From positions 1,780,503,966 through 1,780,567,965 of the forward strand of contig NC_056743.1 of NCBI RefSeq assembly GCF_019279795.1: a stretch of DNA of 64,000 nt, read 5' to 3'. The translations under genes and the position numbers were made by a program. This DNA comes from Protopterus annectens. Its lineage: Eukaryota; Chordata; Ceratodontiformes; Protopteridae. The notes below the pieces were generated by a model. It saw nothing but the letters and a program-made list of their open reading frames with translations, had not been told where the DNA came from and searched no databases. This document shows, piece by piece, positions 34,284-45,241 of the stretch (position 1 is its first letter; the number at the start of each line of letters is the position of its first letter).

Positions 34284-37200
34284 TCAGAAGCCCACAAGGC
34301 CCCTAGTGGTAACAGTAGGACTGAGGTCCCACCCATGGGCAGTCACCACTGCACCTTCACAGCCCAAAGGTGGCTGTGCTGGGGGCTGAGTTGCCGTGCC
34401 AGGCTGACTCTTTAATTCCAACATGTGGCCCTCGAGCTGGTGTAGAAGATCACCAAACTGCTGGTCGATCTCTCTACGCACCATGGCCCTGAACTTTTGA
34501 TAGGTGACAGGTGCCTGTCCGCACCCACTCCCGAGGGGGTCGAGCCCCATCCCCTGAGGCAGTTCCACCCAAGGTGGTGCAGGATGAATGGACAGGAAGG
34601 TCCCGGGTTGGGCCTCTAAACATGCTGGTGCCCAGTGCCACGGTCAGCTGAGGTGGGACAGGTGGGTCCGCTGGGACCGGCCTTCCCAAGCACGCTATAG
34701 TGTTTAGATTTCATCATCATATGTGGGTCAGTAATAGTCAGTACATTCCAGGATTAGGTATAACAGCATGCATAGATATTCCCATTAACCCAGACACCAG
34801 ATATGGAACAGTTGCATGGCAAGCAGAACACATGCATATATGGGACCACAGTGGTAATAAGAACAGCATGCAGGTACATTGATGGCACCATGCCACCAAT
34901 GTTGGAATAATTCAATATAGCGCATGCATGGGAACCATTAAATATTTATCAAACAATTGGATATTATCAGAGTCATTACATACCAGTTGGGGTGGGTATG
35001 TTGATTATTGTTCGAGATATGGTGGGGGGGGGATAGATTTCAATTAACAACTAGTATATTCCTGTAGTCCACATTACTTTCCTAGTCAGTGTTGTTATCT
35101 GTACCTTACAAATCTTACTACATTACCCTATAGCCTTAGTTTGGACAGTGATATGGCTGTCATAATCATTACACATGAACTAGTTTTACCTTCAGTATAC
35201 ACGTCTTACCTGATATACCTGTGGAGGGACTGTTTGTTAACACTAACTATTTCTACACATATTCCTGGATTCCGGGTTGATGTTTTGCACATAGCTATCC
35301 AACTTTTTCTGCTTTCTGCACAGACTCTGGCCATGTGTTGACCACATGCTGGTGTGCTGGGACATATCTAGAATATTGCCCTCTTCCACCATTAGTGACC
35401 TGGCACACACATATACATGCTTTTCTACACAGTTATATTATGTAGCAGAGTGTGGGTGACAGTGATCAGTGATACTTTATTATTCAAAGAAACTGCAACA
35501 TTCACAATTCCCTACAATACCAGAGTGAACAGTACCAGTACAGGTTATAATGGTCTGTATTCCTCAGCACAGTGGTCATATCCAACATACCTGTGGGAGC
35601 AATGTTTGTTAGCACTACCTGCCACACAAAGTTCCGGATTACACATTAGTATTATGCACATACATCTCACTCTCTTAATGTACACACTCTGGTTACAGGT
35701 TTACAACATGGGAGTGTAGATAGGAGAGTAATATTTCAAGTATGTCCTAACAGTTTTGGGGGTTGCTACAGTGACAGGTGTGTTCTCATAGATGTTTGAC
35801 AATCACTTGTATTCCCTGTTTGCTGGCTAAACATCTGGGATCATACCACAGACTTACCAGGGGGACAGGCAGCAGATATGGGCACATATACTGGACATTC
35901 TGGCCTCATCTGTACAGTTGTGGGGTATGATTCTGTATGCAGCCTAAGTCCACTCCTAGGATTCAGACCATGGCTGTGTCTGCTACAACTTAAACACTGT
36001 CCATCACAGTTGTGTCTGCTATAATAGATATTGCTGTATATCTCCTAGCTGCTTTCAGTCTTATTAATCCCCTGTGCTTTTGCATTCTGACCTTGTATTA
36101 TAACACTCTTATACAGATTTCCTAGACAGTTATATGTTGTTGGACTGTTTGTGTGTGTGACAGTGATGTGTAATACCTCATTATTCACAGCAACTGCATA
36201 TCATTCTTGTATTTCTGGCCACAGTGTTGGTATCTGACAGACCTGTCAGAGGAATGTTTATTAGCACTACCTGAATGTTCCCACACACAGTACCAGATTC
36301 CACATTACTATTATGCACATACATCTCACTCTGTTACTGTACACACTCAGACTACAGATTGACAAGGTGGGGTGTAAATGGGACATATGTGGCTTCTTAC
36401 TCACATAAGGTATAGGGAAGTTGCTAGTGTGCCAGCTTTGTTCTCATAGATGTGTGTCAATCAGTTGTATTTCCTGTTCGCTGCCTATATATCTGTGATC
36501 ATCCCACTGATTTCCCAGGGGGACAGGTTGATAGGCAACAGATATGGGCCACTCTACTGGACATTCTGGACACATCTGTACAGTTGTGGGGTATGATTCT
36601 GTATGCAGACTACTACCACTGGCAGGATTTGAACTGTGGCTGTGTGTGCTAAAAAAGCAACTGTTCACATTTCAGTTGTATGTGCTATTCAGTTTTTGTT
36701 GTCTGCATTTTCCCTGTTTACTGTCTATGTATCTCTCAGTTGTACTAAATGGCCTCTGGGGATTATGCCTGTCATATACAGACATTCCTACTCAGTCAAT
36801 TTATGGTGCATGGTGTGGGTAACAGAGTGTTTACTACAACAGTGCTATTACATGATTGAAAATTTACATTACCATATGATACCAGAATATACACATGCAG
36901 TCCAGCAGTTAGACCTGTTTTATCAGGCTATTACAATTTTAATGACATACAAACAATATGTAACTTTTCCTGCCATATTCTCTAGTGTATGCAGTATGTG
37001 CCTTGAACAATAAAGGTTTTATACAAGCAATTAATTTACTAGTACTTTTAGTTTTATTTCCTATGACAGTAAATCCGTGAGTATTACTGACCTGCCTCAC
37101 ATCGCAACTTCGCCAGGCAACTGATGTGGGCCTCCTGGTTCATGGCCTGCTCCATTGCAGCTGTGCGGGACATAAGAGAAATATTTAACCATACATATCC

Positions 37201-37555
37201 ATGATATACCTGAACTGGCAATTATTACACACATACTGGGGTGATACTTACACATGACTGGAACATCCCTTGCCGCTCTAGCCTCTTGGAGCCACTCTTC
37301 CAAGAGGTCCCTCTTATACTGCTTCAGGTCGGCATAGTGGTGCCTGACCTGCTCACCAGTTCTGGGTATGCCAGTGGCACTGATGAGGTCATGGGCGAGA
37401 CAGTCCCAGACCTCCACCTTATATTGGAAGCCCTGGTACTGGCCCTGCAGCAGTCTCTGATCATGGTCTTTGACAAGGAGTCCTGCCATGACCTTGGACT
37501 CCTGGATGCACCAGCACTGCGCCCAAAAGCACAAACCTTCTCCCCTTACTGCCAT
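34284..37555 (-). pseudogene. Harbinger-1 Myb/SANT-like accessory gene (spliced)
   Basis: Harbinger transposition needs a SANT/trihelix-type protein that binds the element and partners the transposase. Exon 1 (37555-37252) encodes AGLLVKDHDQRLLQGQYQGF, VEVWDCLAHDLISATG and RTGEQVRHHYADLKQYKRD: the W-x-x-I/L, R-T-x-x-x-V-R and D-L-K pattern of this domain. It ends at a GTAAGTAT donor. Exon 2 (37160-37092) follows a CCCGCACAG acceptor and joins in frame to give SAMEQAMNQEAHISCLAKLR. A likely last exon (about 34694-34284) encodes a Pro-rich region and VTYQKFRAMVRREIDQQFGD. A frameshift near 34570-34600 breaks it. Intron 2 holds about 2.4 kb. The exon 3 acceptor is a weak guess. Convergent with the transposase. 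Confidence 0.72.
35440..36830. repeat. Diverged tandem duplication, ~0.7-kb units
   Basis: Blocks at about 35480-36140 and 36180-36800 share TTATTCA..GAAACTGCA, TTAGCACTACCTG, ATTATGCACATACATCTCACT, CCAGGGGGACAGG and CAGTTGTGGGGTATGATTCT in the same order. A third, weaker copy may start near 35100. It lies in the putative second intron of the SANT gene. A plus-strand AATAAA is at about 37009. Confidence 0.7.
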
Positions 37556-38094
37556 AGAGTGAGCAAGGCGAAGCTACAACCAGTTATGAGATGTATTCCC
37601 ACCTCTTGGGTTTAAGTAGGGCCAATTTCCCCGCACTTTCCATGATTGGCTGGTTTTGAAAAGGCTAAGCTATAGGCAAACCTGCTTACCTAAGGTTGGC
37701 ATTTTTTAAAGGGGTATACCACTGGGCACAATAAGTTAGCTGCCCTACACATTGCTTACATCTCCTAAGCTGCCCTGTGCAATGCTTAGCATTGCTTACG
37801 TTAGACTTTGTATTATAATTCCTTTCTTGGCATTGAGTTATTAATCATTACACCTTATATGTATGCCTGGTATCCAATATTAATGTGTACATACACTCTA
37901 TAGGGTCCTTGTGTTTTATTGGGGACTTCAACACTCTATTATAATTACACCTCACTTCTGGGCTTAATGCTGTACTCCAGTTCACATATTTATGTTATGT
38001 AGTGGGTTATAGAACATATGACTGTATACTGATTCCTTTCACTGGTTCAATTTTGTTTTACTATGGTGAGGACTTGTTTGCTGATACCTCATTT

Positions 38095-38370
38095 GCCTGT
38101 ACTTCTGTGAAGGCTTGGTGGTTAACAACTGTGACTATGGTGTATAGGGTCCTGTGTTCAAGACCTGCAAGGCTGTTTATTTTGTTGATGAGCAGAACAA
38201 GGGCCGTTGGATACAGAGTGATTAAGGCACTTTTGAGCATTTGTAAGCAGGTTTGCGTGGGTTTGCTGAGGGTAAGCAATGCTAACCTCCAGTTACATAT
38301 GCTTACAGAAAGTTAGCTTTACAATTGCTTAACCAGTGTAGGCATTGCTTACTGCCTCGCAATATTACTC
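38095..38370 (+). mobile_element. tRNA-derived SINE, copy 2
   Basis: Same family as 28831-29130: an A-box-like GGCTTGGTGGTTAA (38112), a B-box-like GTGTTCAAGACC (38154), then the shared TTGGATACAGAGTGATTAAGG and AAGCAGGTTTGCGTGGG blocks. Both boxes are damaged. Confidence 0.7.
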
Positions 38371-38391
38371 ATAATGTGCTTTGCCATGGGA

Positions 38392-38472
38392 AATGGAACA
38401 TGCTGCAGTGGGACTCGAACCGGGAATGCTTGCTCTTAAGACGAATGCTATGCCAACTACACTGTTGCTATG
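38392..38472 (-). tRNA. tRNA-like sequence, probably SINE-derived
   Basis: On the minus strand GTGTAGTTGGCATAGCA (A-box-like) and CCCGGTTCGAGTCCCAC (a very good B box) sit at tRNA spacing, with a CTTAAGA loop between. The acceptor stem does not pair well. It abuts a SINE, so I take it as a tRNA-derived repeat and not a working tRNA gene. Confidence 0.45.
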
Positions 38473-38888
38473 CTGCTTCATTTGCATATATCTTCCTTGT
38501 TATCCTCTTCAGCCATTTAAGCTGCATTAACCGTAGCTAAGTGATGGGTACACCCGCACACCTGCGGTTAGCTTTAATTGGATTTTTTTAAAAAAAAGGG
38601 TTTCTTCATTTTATTTATATATACTGTTGCTGTTGTACACAAAGGGGACTGTTGGTGGGGATATGCGGTAACCTATGAGCGGTCTCGCTCATTTCATACC
38701 CCTTTCTGCTGTTCTTCACTGCGGGAGCATGTATATTCTGAGAGCAATGCTTTCGGACATGCCCCCTGCACTCTTACATGCTCCGTGTAAGCCTAGGAGC
38801 TCAGCCAATGTGCTTCCTTACTATGCATGCCGCACTCCCATCCTGCTCCTAAACGGGGCTTCCATGCAGGACTAAGCTAATCCTGCAT

Positions 38889-38910
38889 GGAGGAATAGTA
38901 AATCCGGGGG
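38889..38910. repeat. Harbinger-1 right terminal inverted repeat
   Basis: Ends GGATTTACTATTCC-type sequence in reverse complement and is followed by ACT (38911-38913). The TCCTGCATGG motif is repeated just inside, as it is at the left end. Confidence 0.6.
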
Positions 38911-38913
38911 ACT

Positions 38914-39610
38914 GTGTTTACATATGTAGTTTTCCATATTCATCAATGTGCTTTGTAGATATTTGGAATCAAATAGATTGGCTATATTATAATAAAAGAA
39001 ATTTGGTAATAATAGAAACTGAATTACTACCACTTCTTCCTTCAACTTGGTTATTTTGGATTTATTAACATTACACAGCTGCAAATGTATTTTTCCAATT
39101 AATATCATATTCACTGTTCAGTCCGTATATGATAGTTGTAAAACTTGAATATTCAGCATAACTTTTTAAATCTGGAATTCCTAGCCCTCCTTTTATTCAA
39201 TGTTTTTGTAAGCTATTCTTGCTTTTTAGGATACCACAAAAAGGATATCAGATGCATTTCTAGTTTTAATCTCAGCATGGGGGCAATAAAGCAGTTGTTT
39301 AAATAAAATATATGGGACCAGATTCTGTAATGTTTGTAGAATACTGCAAATGACATCGATGTCAGCAACAAAACTGCAGATAACAATGTAATATGTAAAT
39401 ATGCCGCAGTGAACTCCGATTATCTTGGTACACAACAGAGTATCTCAGTAGTATCAGTGCACTGTAAGTAATGAAAAATCTCTGTCAAAGTGTAATTTAC
39501 ATTAACAAAGTTATGGAAGGAATCTCACAGTTTAAGCACAGTTTAATCTCTCCAGTAAGCTTAAAGGCAATTATGGAATATCGCAGTAAATCTGTTATTA
39601 TAGGCTTGTA
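38914..39610. other. No gene seen
   Basis: AT-rich flank between the Harbinger right end and the next CR1. Confidence 0.4.
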
Positions 39611-39719
39611 GGTGTTCATAGGTGTGTACTAGGCTAATGGCCCAGGAGCCTTTGCAAGCCTAGCCCAAATGAATTGCCCTGGAACCGTGACACCCGATGT
39701 TAATTCACAGTACCTCTAT

Positions 39720-41977
39720 CTAGTAGGCAACTGGAGTGATCCCTAGGGTGAACTTTCTGTTACCCATCCACTCGTTGAGATTTCTCTTGAAGAGAACCAG
39801 CGGGGAGTTCTGCTTGACATGAATGGGAAGCTTATTCCAGATTATGGGCAGTCTTTGGGAGATGAGCCTGTCCCTCCAGCATGTTCTGTTGATTGTGGTA
39901 GTGAGGCTGTGATCTCTGGAGCATGTGGTGTGGGGGTATTGGGATTTCTTTAGGTGTAGCATTTTAAGTAGGGCTGAGTTGGACATGGCTTGGCTTTGTA
40001 AGTCAAGCAGAGATTACCTCTCAGTAGATGATAAGAGACTAAGAACAGCTGGAGTTTCTTGAGTCTGTCCATGTAGGACATGTTTTTAAGGCCTAGGATC
40101 CTTTTAGGTTCATAGATTCATAGATTAGTACTAAGCTAACTGCGCTTGCGAGCCATTTTAAGCCTAGCCAATTATCTCTTGTGAGACTCAAACCCTGCAC
40201 CTTGTGTTTGTAAGGCAAACACCTTAACCATTAGGCTACTCTCCCAACCCCTAGGTACTTTTGTGGCCTCTTCAGCTGTTGTAGGTGTTTGGTCAAGTAC
40301 ATGCCAAATGGGGCATTATATTCGATGAATGGTCTAATGAGGGATGAATAGAGAGGGATGATGACCTCTTTCTTTCTGGATGTGAAACCTTTGGTTATAA
40401 AATATGCCACATAGAAGGACTTTCTGACTACAGTGACAATGTGGTGGTCAAAGGTGAGGTGGCTGTCGACTTGGGTACCCAGCTATCTTATGGCCCCTTC
40501 AGTGTTTAGTAGGCTCCCATCGATGTGGCAATTTGTGGGAACTAAGTTTTTTTCCGAAGGGAATAATAATGCATTTTTTGGTGTTAAACTTAATGGCATG
40601 GTTCTCACATCAGTCATTGGTCTCAGAGATGCCCTTTTGTAGGATGTCTACATCAGTTGGGAAGTTGATAATGACTCCTAGCTTGCAGACATCAGCGAAC
40701 CTGGTCAGCCAGAGTCCCTCTGTGTTGGCCTGGACTTCTGAGAAATAGATGCCAAACAGGAGAGGGCCCAGGACTGAGCCCTATGGGACTCCACTCATGA
40801 CTGGTCGACAGTCTGACTTGAAATGTGCAACTTTCACTCTGTGGGTCCTGTCTCTGAGCCAATTTGCAGCCCATCTAGTGATATAAGGATTGATGCCTAG
40901 TTTGGTGAGTTTATCAATGATTCCTGAGTGGGGAATGGTAACAGAGGCCTTGACCGGGTTGAGATAGGCTGTATGCACTGCCTTTCCCTTATCCACAGCC
41001 TTGGTGACTGCCTCGAAGAAGTCAACCAGGTTCAGCAGGCAGGGTCTCCCCTTGACAAAGCCAAACTGTGTGGGGTCAAGAGTTTGAAGATTGTCTATAT
41101 CTCTGTTGAGCAGATCCATGATGATGCACTCCATAGTTTTGCATACCAGACTCATCAGGCTAATGGGGTGATAGATCCCAGTGTCTGTAGTTGTTCCCCC
41201 TTTATGGAGAGGGATGACTGTAGCAGTGCACCATTCATTAGGGACAATGCCTTAAGTAAGGCTGTGATTGAACAGGGCACACAGGTGTGGTGTCAGCTCA
41301 TTTTGTAGCTCATGTAGGACACAGACAGGGATATTATCAGGCCCCATGGACATTGTATTCTTGGCTTCGGACAATGCAGCTTTTACCTGTGCCACAGAAA
41401 TGGTGGGTATCAGGCTATCTTCTGGTATTGTGATAGGGCCTTTGGGGGGGAGGGGGGTAAAGTTGGCACTGAATCTGTCGTTCAGTATGTTGGCTATAAA
41501 TGGCTTAGTATAGGAGGTACCCTTGTGCAATAAATTGGAGCAAAGCTGGGTATTGCCTTGGACATTCTTAATATAGCTATAGAAGGCTTTGTGGTTGTTT
41601 TTGGTGTCAGCTGCAACTCTGCATTCATAGCTGGCTTTAGAGGATTTGATAAGAGATCTTAAATTTTTGTTGAGTCTGATAAGGGAGTTTTTCCAGTCTT
41701 GTGACTTCATTTTTTTCTGCAACAGTTTCTTCCTTCTGTTGTAGAGTTTATTAATTGCTGTGTACCACCAGATTGGCTTTCTTTTTTTGGAGGAGAGCAT
41801 ATTGGTTCTATTTGGTATGGCAAGATGCATGCATTTGTGTATGTGCTCGTACAGTACACTGGTGTATGATTCGGCAGTCATGCAACTATTTTCCACTGGC
41901 ATGGGTGCCAGGAAGTTAGCCACCTTCATTTTTAGGAGCCAAAAGTCAGCTTTGGAGAAGGTTTTCAGTGTGGTCAC
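39720..41977 (-). pseudogene. CR1 ORF2 RT, broken
   Basis: From right to left: KKRKPIWWYTAINKLYNRRK (linker), GPDNIPVCVLHELQNEL, SLVCKTMECIIMDLLN, TQFGFVKGRPCLLNLVDFFE, AYLNPVKASVTIPHSGI (a damaged AFDT box: AFD to ASV), then MSGVP, after which the frame is lost. The FADD box is degraded. The C-terminal tail TCWRDRLISQRLPIIWNKLP is at 39880-39800. This is the most damaged of the four CR1 RTs. Confidence 0.85.
40107..40251 (-). mobile_element. tRNA-headed SINE with CR1-like 3' tail
   Basis: On the minus strand the head has an A-box-like TAGCCTAATGGTTA and a B-box-like GGGTTTGAGTC at tRNA spacing. The 3' part (AAGCCTAGCC, GTACTAA, then CTATGAATCTATGAACC) matches the 3' end of the CR1 copies here, including the 8-bp tail. 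CR1 sequence continues on both sides (CCTTTTAG and TAGGTACTTTTGTGG), so it is a real insertion. Shared ends imply mobilisation by CR1 RT. Confidence 0.82.
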
Positions 41978-42066
41978 CTTAGCGGGGGGGGGGGGTTGTA
42001 GATGAGATTGAGATTTCCATCATGATCAGTTTGTAGTCAGTTTTAACCAGGGAGGAGTTGACTATA

Positions 42067-43262
42067 GTACCTTCCTGCATGCCAAGCTAATGCATCAAAT
42101 TTTGAGAAGTTATGCAGACATGTGCAAATTGTTTTCCAAAACCTGGAATTTTAAATTTTAATGAACCTCATTAATTATGTAAGGAGTAAATGACACTTAA
42201 AAGAGCTATGCACAGTAGCTGCTCTTACTTTCAGTTCTACCTGAGTCAATTGACACCTAATAGCATTTCTGTTTTAGGAATGTTATCATTATACACCTAT
42301 TTTAACATTATGTATTTTCAAATGTATCTCTGAAGATTCTTGCATTTATGGAAAATGTCTACATTATGAAAAATGTTTGTAACTTACTGCAGTAGTGTGT
42401 GATTTAAATGCATGCATACAGGTAATATTATCTGCATCAATGACATGCAGTGATTTCCCATATTCAGTTGTACAGATAGATTTACATACCAAAACTGAAC
42501 AATACATAAAGACGGATTTACAGATTATCCATATATCTTGTGGGTAACGCCATACAGTCTCTGGTGTATATACAGAAAACTACATATTCTGACAATATCT
42601 GTATGTCACTCTATACTATGTATTCCTTTAGCTGTTATGGATATTTATTCATTAAAGGTTCATGAAACAAATCTTAGAGCTGGGTCAATATGAACAGGAT
42701 CTATCTGAGGCCTGCTGAGGGATCCTGAGTTTTTCCAACACTTTTTGTGAGTTGTTCAATTGATAACTTTCAGATACTCTGTGCTGATGTGGATGATATT
42801 CACTCCTCAGAAATAATTGGGTTGCTCTGAGGTCATCATGTATAGCATGTTATATGACGATTGTTTTTGAATACTTATCTGGTTAGGCTGCAATTGCATT
42901 ATGGCTACAGCCATCGCACATTTCTGTTGTGCACATATGTTTGTGTAGTATTTTAGTGTGGAATACATGCAGACTGTGGCTCCTGTGGAATGATGTTGTT
43001 GTGTTTGGGTCTCCCTTCCATGGTTATCTACTTTAACAGGCTTGAATCCCACATGCCACCTTTATAAATGTTATAAATTATATTGCTTTTACAGTTATGT
43101 ATGCATGCATTGTGGCATGTATTTATATGACACAGTTAGGATTTCATAGAATTTTGCATTGCACAGGAATGCATAGTGTTTACAGTGGCATATGTTGTCC
43201 ACATCATCTCCATAAGTGGGCCCCTGCATGATTATGAACATATGCATATCACTGCCTTTCAG
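42067..43262. other. No gene seen; upstream of SANT-type gene
   Basis: AT-rich. It may contain the left end of a second Harbinger, but I could not identify a convincing terminal repeat. Confidence 0.35.
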
Positions 43263-45089
43263 ATGGCAAATATACCTAGGAGTGACAATTTCTTCAGACA
43301 TGAAAATGAGATTACAGTAGATGCCCTGCAACAACATGGATGGAGATTCCTTGGAAAACAGGGAATACATTATGGAAGAATGAAGTCTGGGCTGACCTCA
43401 CTAACATAATCAATGCAGTGGGAGGTCATAATACATCCTGTGAGATTTGTCACTGATGCTGCTCTGACATGATCCTCTGTGCAGTCAACAGGTTATGATG
43501 GGATGAGAGATTGAGGGATGCCACCAGTGATAGCCCCACATTGATCACCCCTGATGAGATCACAATATTTCTTGCATCCTTGCATATGACAAGTGGGCAG
43601 TGATGCGTACGCAGGGTGGGATAGAAACAGGTGTTCAGACCACACATGTATATAATACTTTATATAACATGAATGACTGTAGAGTAAATCAGTACATATT
43701 GCTGTTGCATGCATATTCATATATTGTCATTTTGTTTGTTTCAGCAGTGGAATTGAATCATGAGCAGAGATCCACACAGAGTGATTACGATTAACGTAAG
43801 TGTTATGATATGTAGCCATACAAATGCAGTACACACAGAACAGTGTAACCAGTATGTATAATATTGTCAGCATTAATGTTTTCAGGTCTATCTACTTCTG
43901 CACAACACCAGGAACTGGCAGGTGAGTGTCTCCATACAGTGTTATTTGAGCACTAATTGTTATTGCCTCATACTCAAGCCATGTCACTGCTGTTCACTAT
44001 CATATTGATATTTCTCTAACATTGCAGATTACAGGTACATCTGCTAGGGGCACAAGCTCTGCAGGTCAATGTAAAGACAGATGAGGTATGTTACCACAAC
44101 AGGTTAGTAGGATTCAGCAATGAGTAGTAGGCCTGTATTACTGACATTAAGTCACTGTTTTCTGCACAAGGACATCTGGCCAACAGGTGCACCACAGCAC
44201 ATGTGAGTATCCACAGCCTCTTTTACTGTGTCATACATGTCATCATGTCACTATTCAGTTGCCTGCATACATGACTGTATTCTCTTTACTTTACCGCAGC
44301 AGGATCTTCAGGACAACACACCAACTCACAACATAGTGAGTCTATCATTGGTATGCTATTAACTATCGTTCATACATGTCATTGCAATTATTCTCATTGT
44401 TGTCCTCCATTAATACTGTGTCCTTCTATTCATTCATAGGACAGACTACATCATCATCAAGTGCAAAAACAAGTGGTATATCCATGTAGTACCTTCTGTA
44501 CATTTTAATCCTCTTGGAATGGTCCATGCTGGCAATGATGTAATTACTAATAGGATTATAATAAATTACTAGGCTATCGACTGGGTGGTCATTTCAAGCC
44601 TAGTCATTTTATCCCAATGTAATACTTCATAGATAATCTAGTCAATACCCAGGAATGTATTTAGTAATGACTGCGCATGTCCAGGAGGTTTGTGGGCACA
44701 AAAGGTAACTGTTTCCCTACAACAGTTGCAGTTCATTCCTCTCCTCCCATGCCATTGTCCCATGAGGACTTGTAAAGTGTGTATTATGGTTAAATCATGC
44801 ATGTTAGATATGTAAAATACGTATCAACTTCCAATTATGTAGATTCCATGACCCATACACAGGTAAGACCTAATGGTAAGTCAGTATTATCTTTAACACC
44901 ACAGTGAAACATATGTATTATATATCTTTAATCCTATACAGCATGTGATGTAAGCACATTGTTGTGATCTGCGTCATCTGTCTCTTCTTTTAGCACATCA
45001 ACTACATTAATCCATTCACTGATCCCGATATGGGATCTAATGTGTCTCAGTATGGCAACATGGCCCAGGAACACATGACACTGACATAG
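43263..45089 (+). pseudogene. Second SANT/Myb-like Harbinger gene with micro-exons
   Basis: After a TTTCAG acceptor, ATG (43263) opens MANIPRSDNFF, then HGWRFLGKQGIHYG. One frame away comes KNEVWADLTNIINAVGGHNT, the W-x-x-I...V-N-A-V-G pattern of SANT-type Harbinger partners. Small exons with good signals follow: 43745-43795, 43886-43921, 44035-44064 (or 44028-44085), 44171-44202, 44300-44335, 44440-44475, 44843-44862 and 44994-45089. Three are exactly 36 nt with the same phase and encode Ser/Thr/Gln-rich pieces such as LSTSAQHQELA, GSSGQHTNSQH and QTTSSSSAKTS. The 20-nt exon then joins in phase to HINYINPFTDPDMGSNVSQY and a stop at 45087-45089. A TAA in exon 43745-43795 and a shift in the SANT exon suggest decay. 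Confidence 0.6.
44555..44625 (-). mobile_element. Possible CR1 or SINE 3'-end fragment
   Basis: ATTACTAGGCTATCGACTGG and TTTCAAGCCTAGTC resemble the shared CR1/SINE 3' end (TACTAGGCTATCGGCC, AAGCCTAGCC). No 8-bp tail remains. Lies in an intron of the SANT-type gene. Confidence 0.5.
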
Positions 45090-45241
45090 TGCTCAGTCCA
45101 AGCCAGTCGGTGACTGTCATGTGGATGTTGCTGTAGCCTCACATAAAGGTTCATAGGTTCATAGGTTGGTACTAGGCTATCGGCCCTAGGGCATATACAA
45201 ACCTACCCAAACAATTCCCCGGATATTTCTTCCCACAATAT

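Larger units (their letters stand above)
39611..42066 (-). mobile_element. CR1-type LINE, split by a SINE
   Basis: The 3' end is at the left (GTTCATAGGTGTGTACTAGG, AAGCCTAGCCC). RT and linker frames run to about 42066, where the copy is truncated in the endonuclease (VKTDYKLIMMEIS). A tRNA-headed SINE lies at 40107-40251, interrupting the thumb region. Frames: 39986-39720 (FSLLNRTCWRDRL-type tail), 41155-40781 (RT motifs), 41977-41252 (linker). Confidence 0.88.

Noticed and set aside
37097-37555. Unspliced 152-codon protein as the real SANT product
   Set aside because: The C-terminal part has no family features and is removed by a good GT-AG intron.
38392-38472. Functional tRNA gene
   Set aside because: Good B box but poor acceptor stem pairing and SINE context; listed as tRNA-like only.
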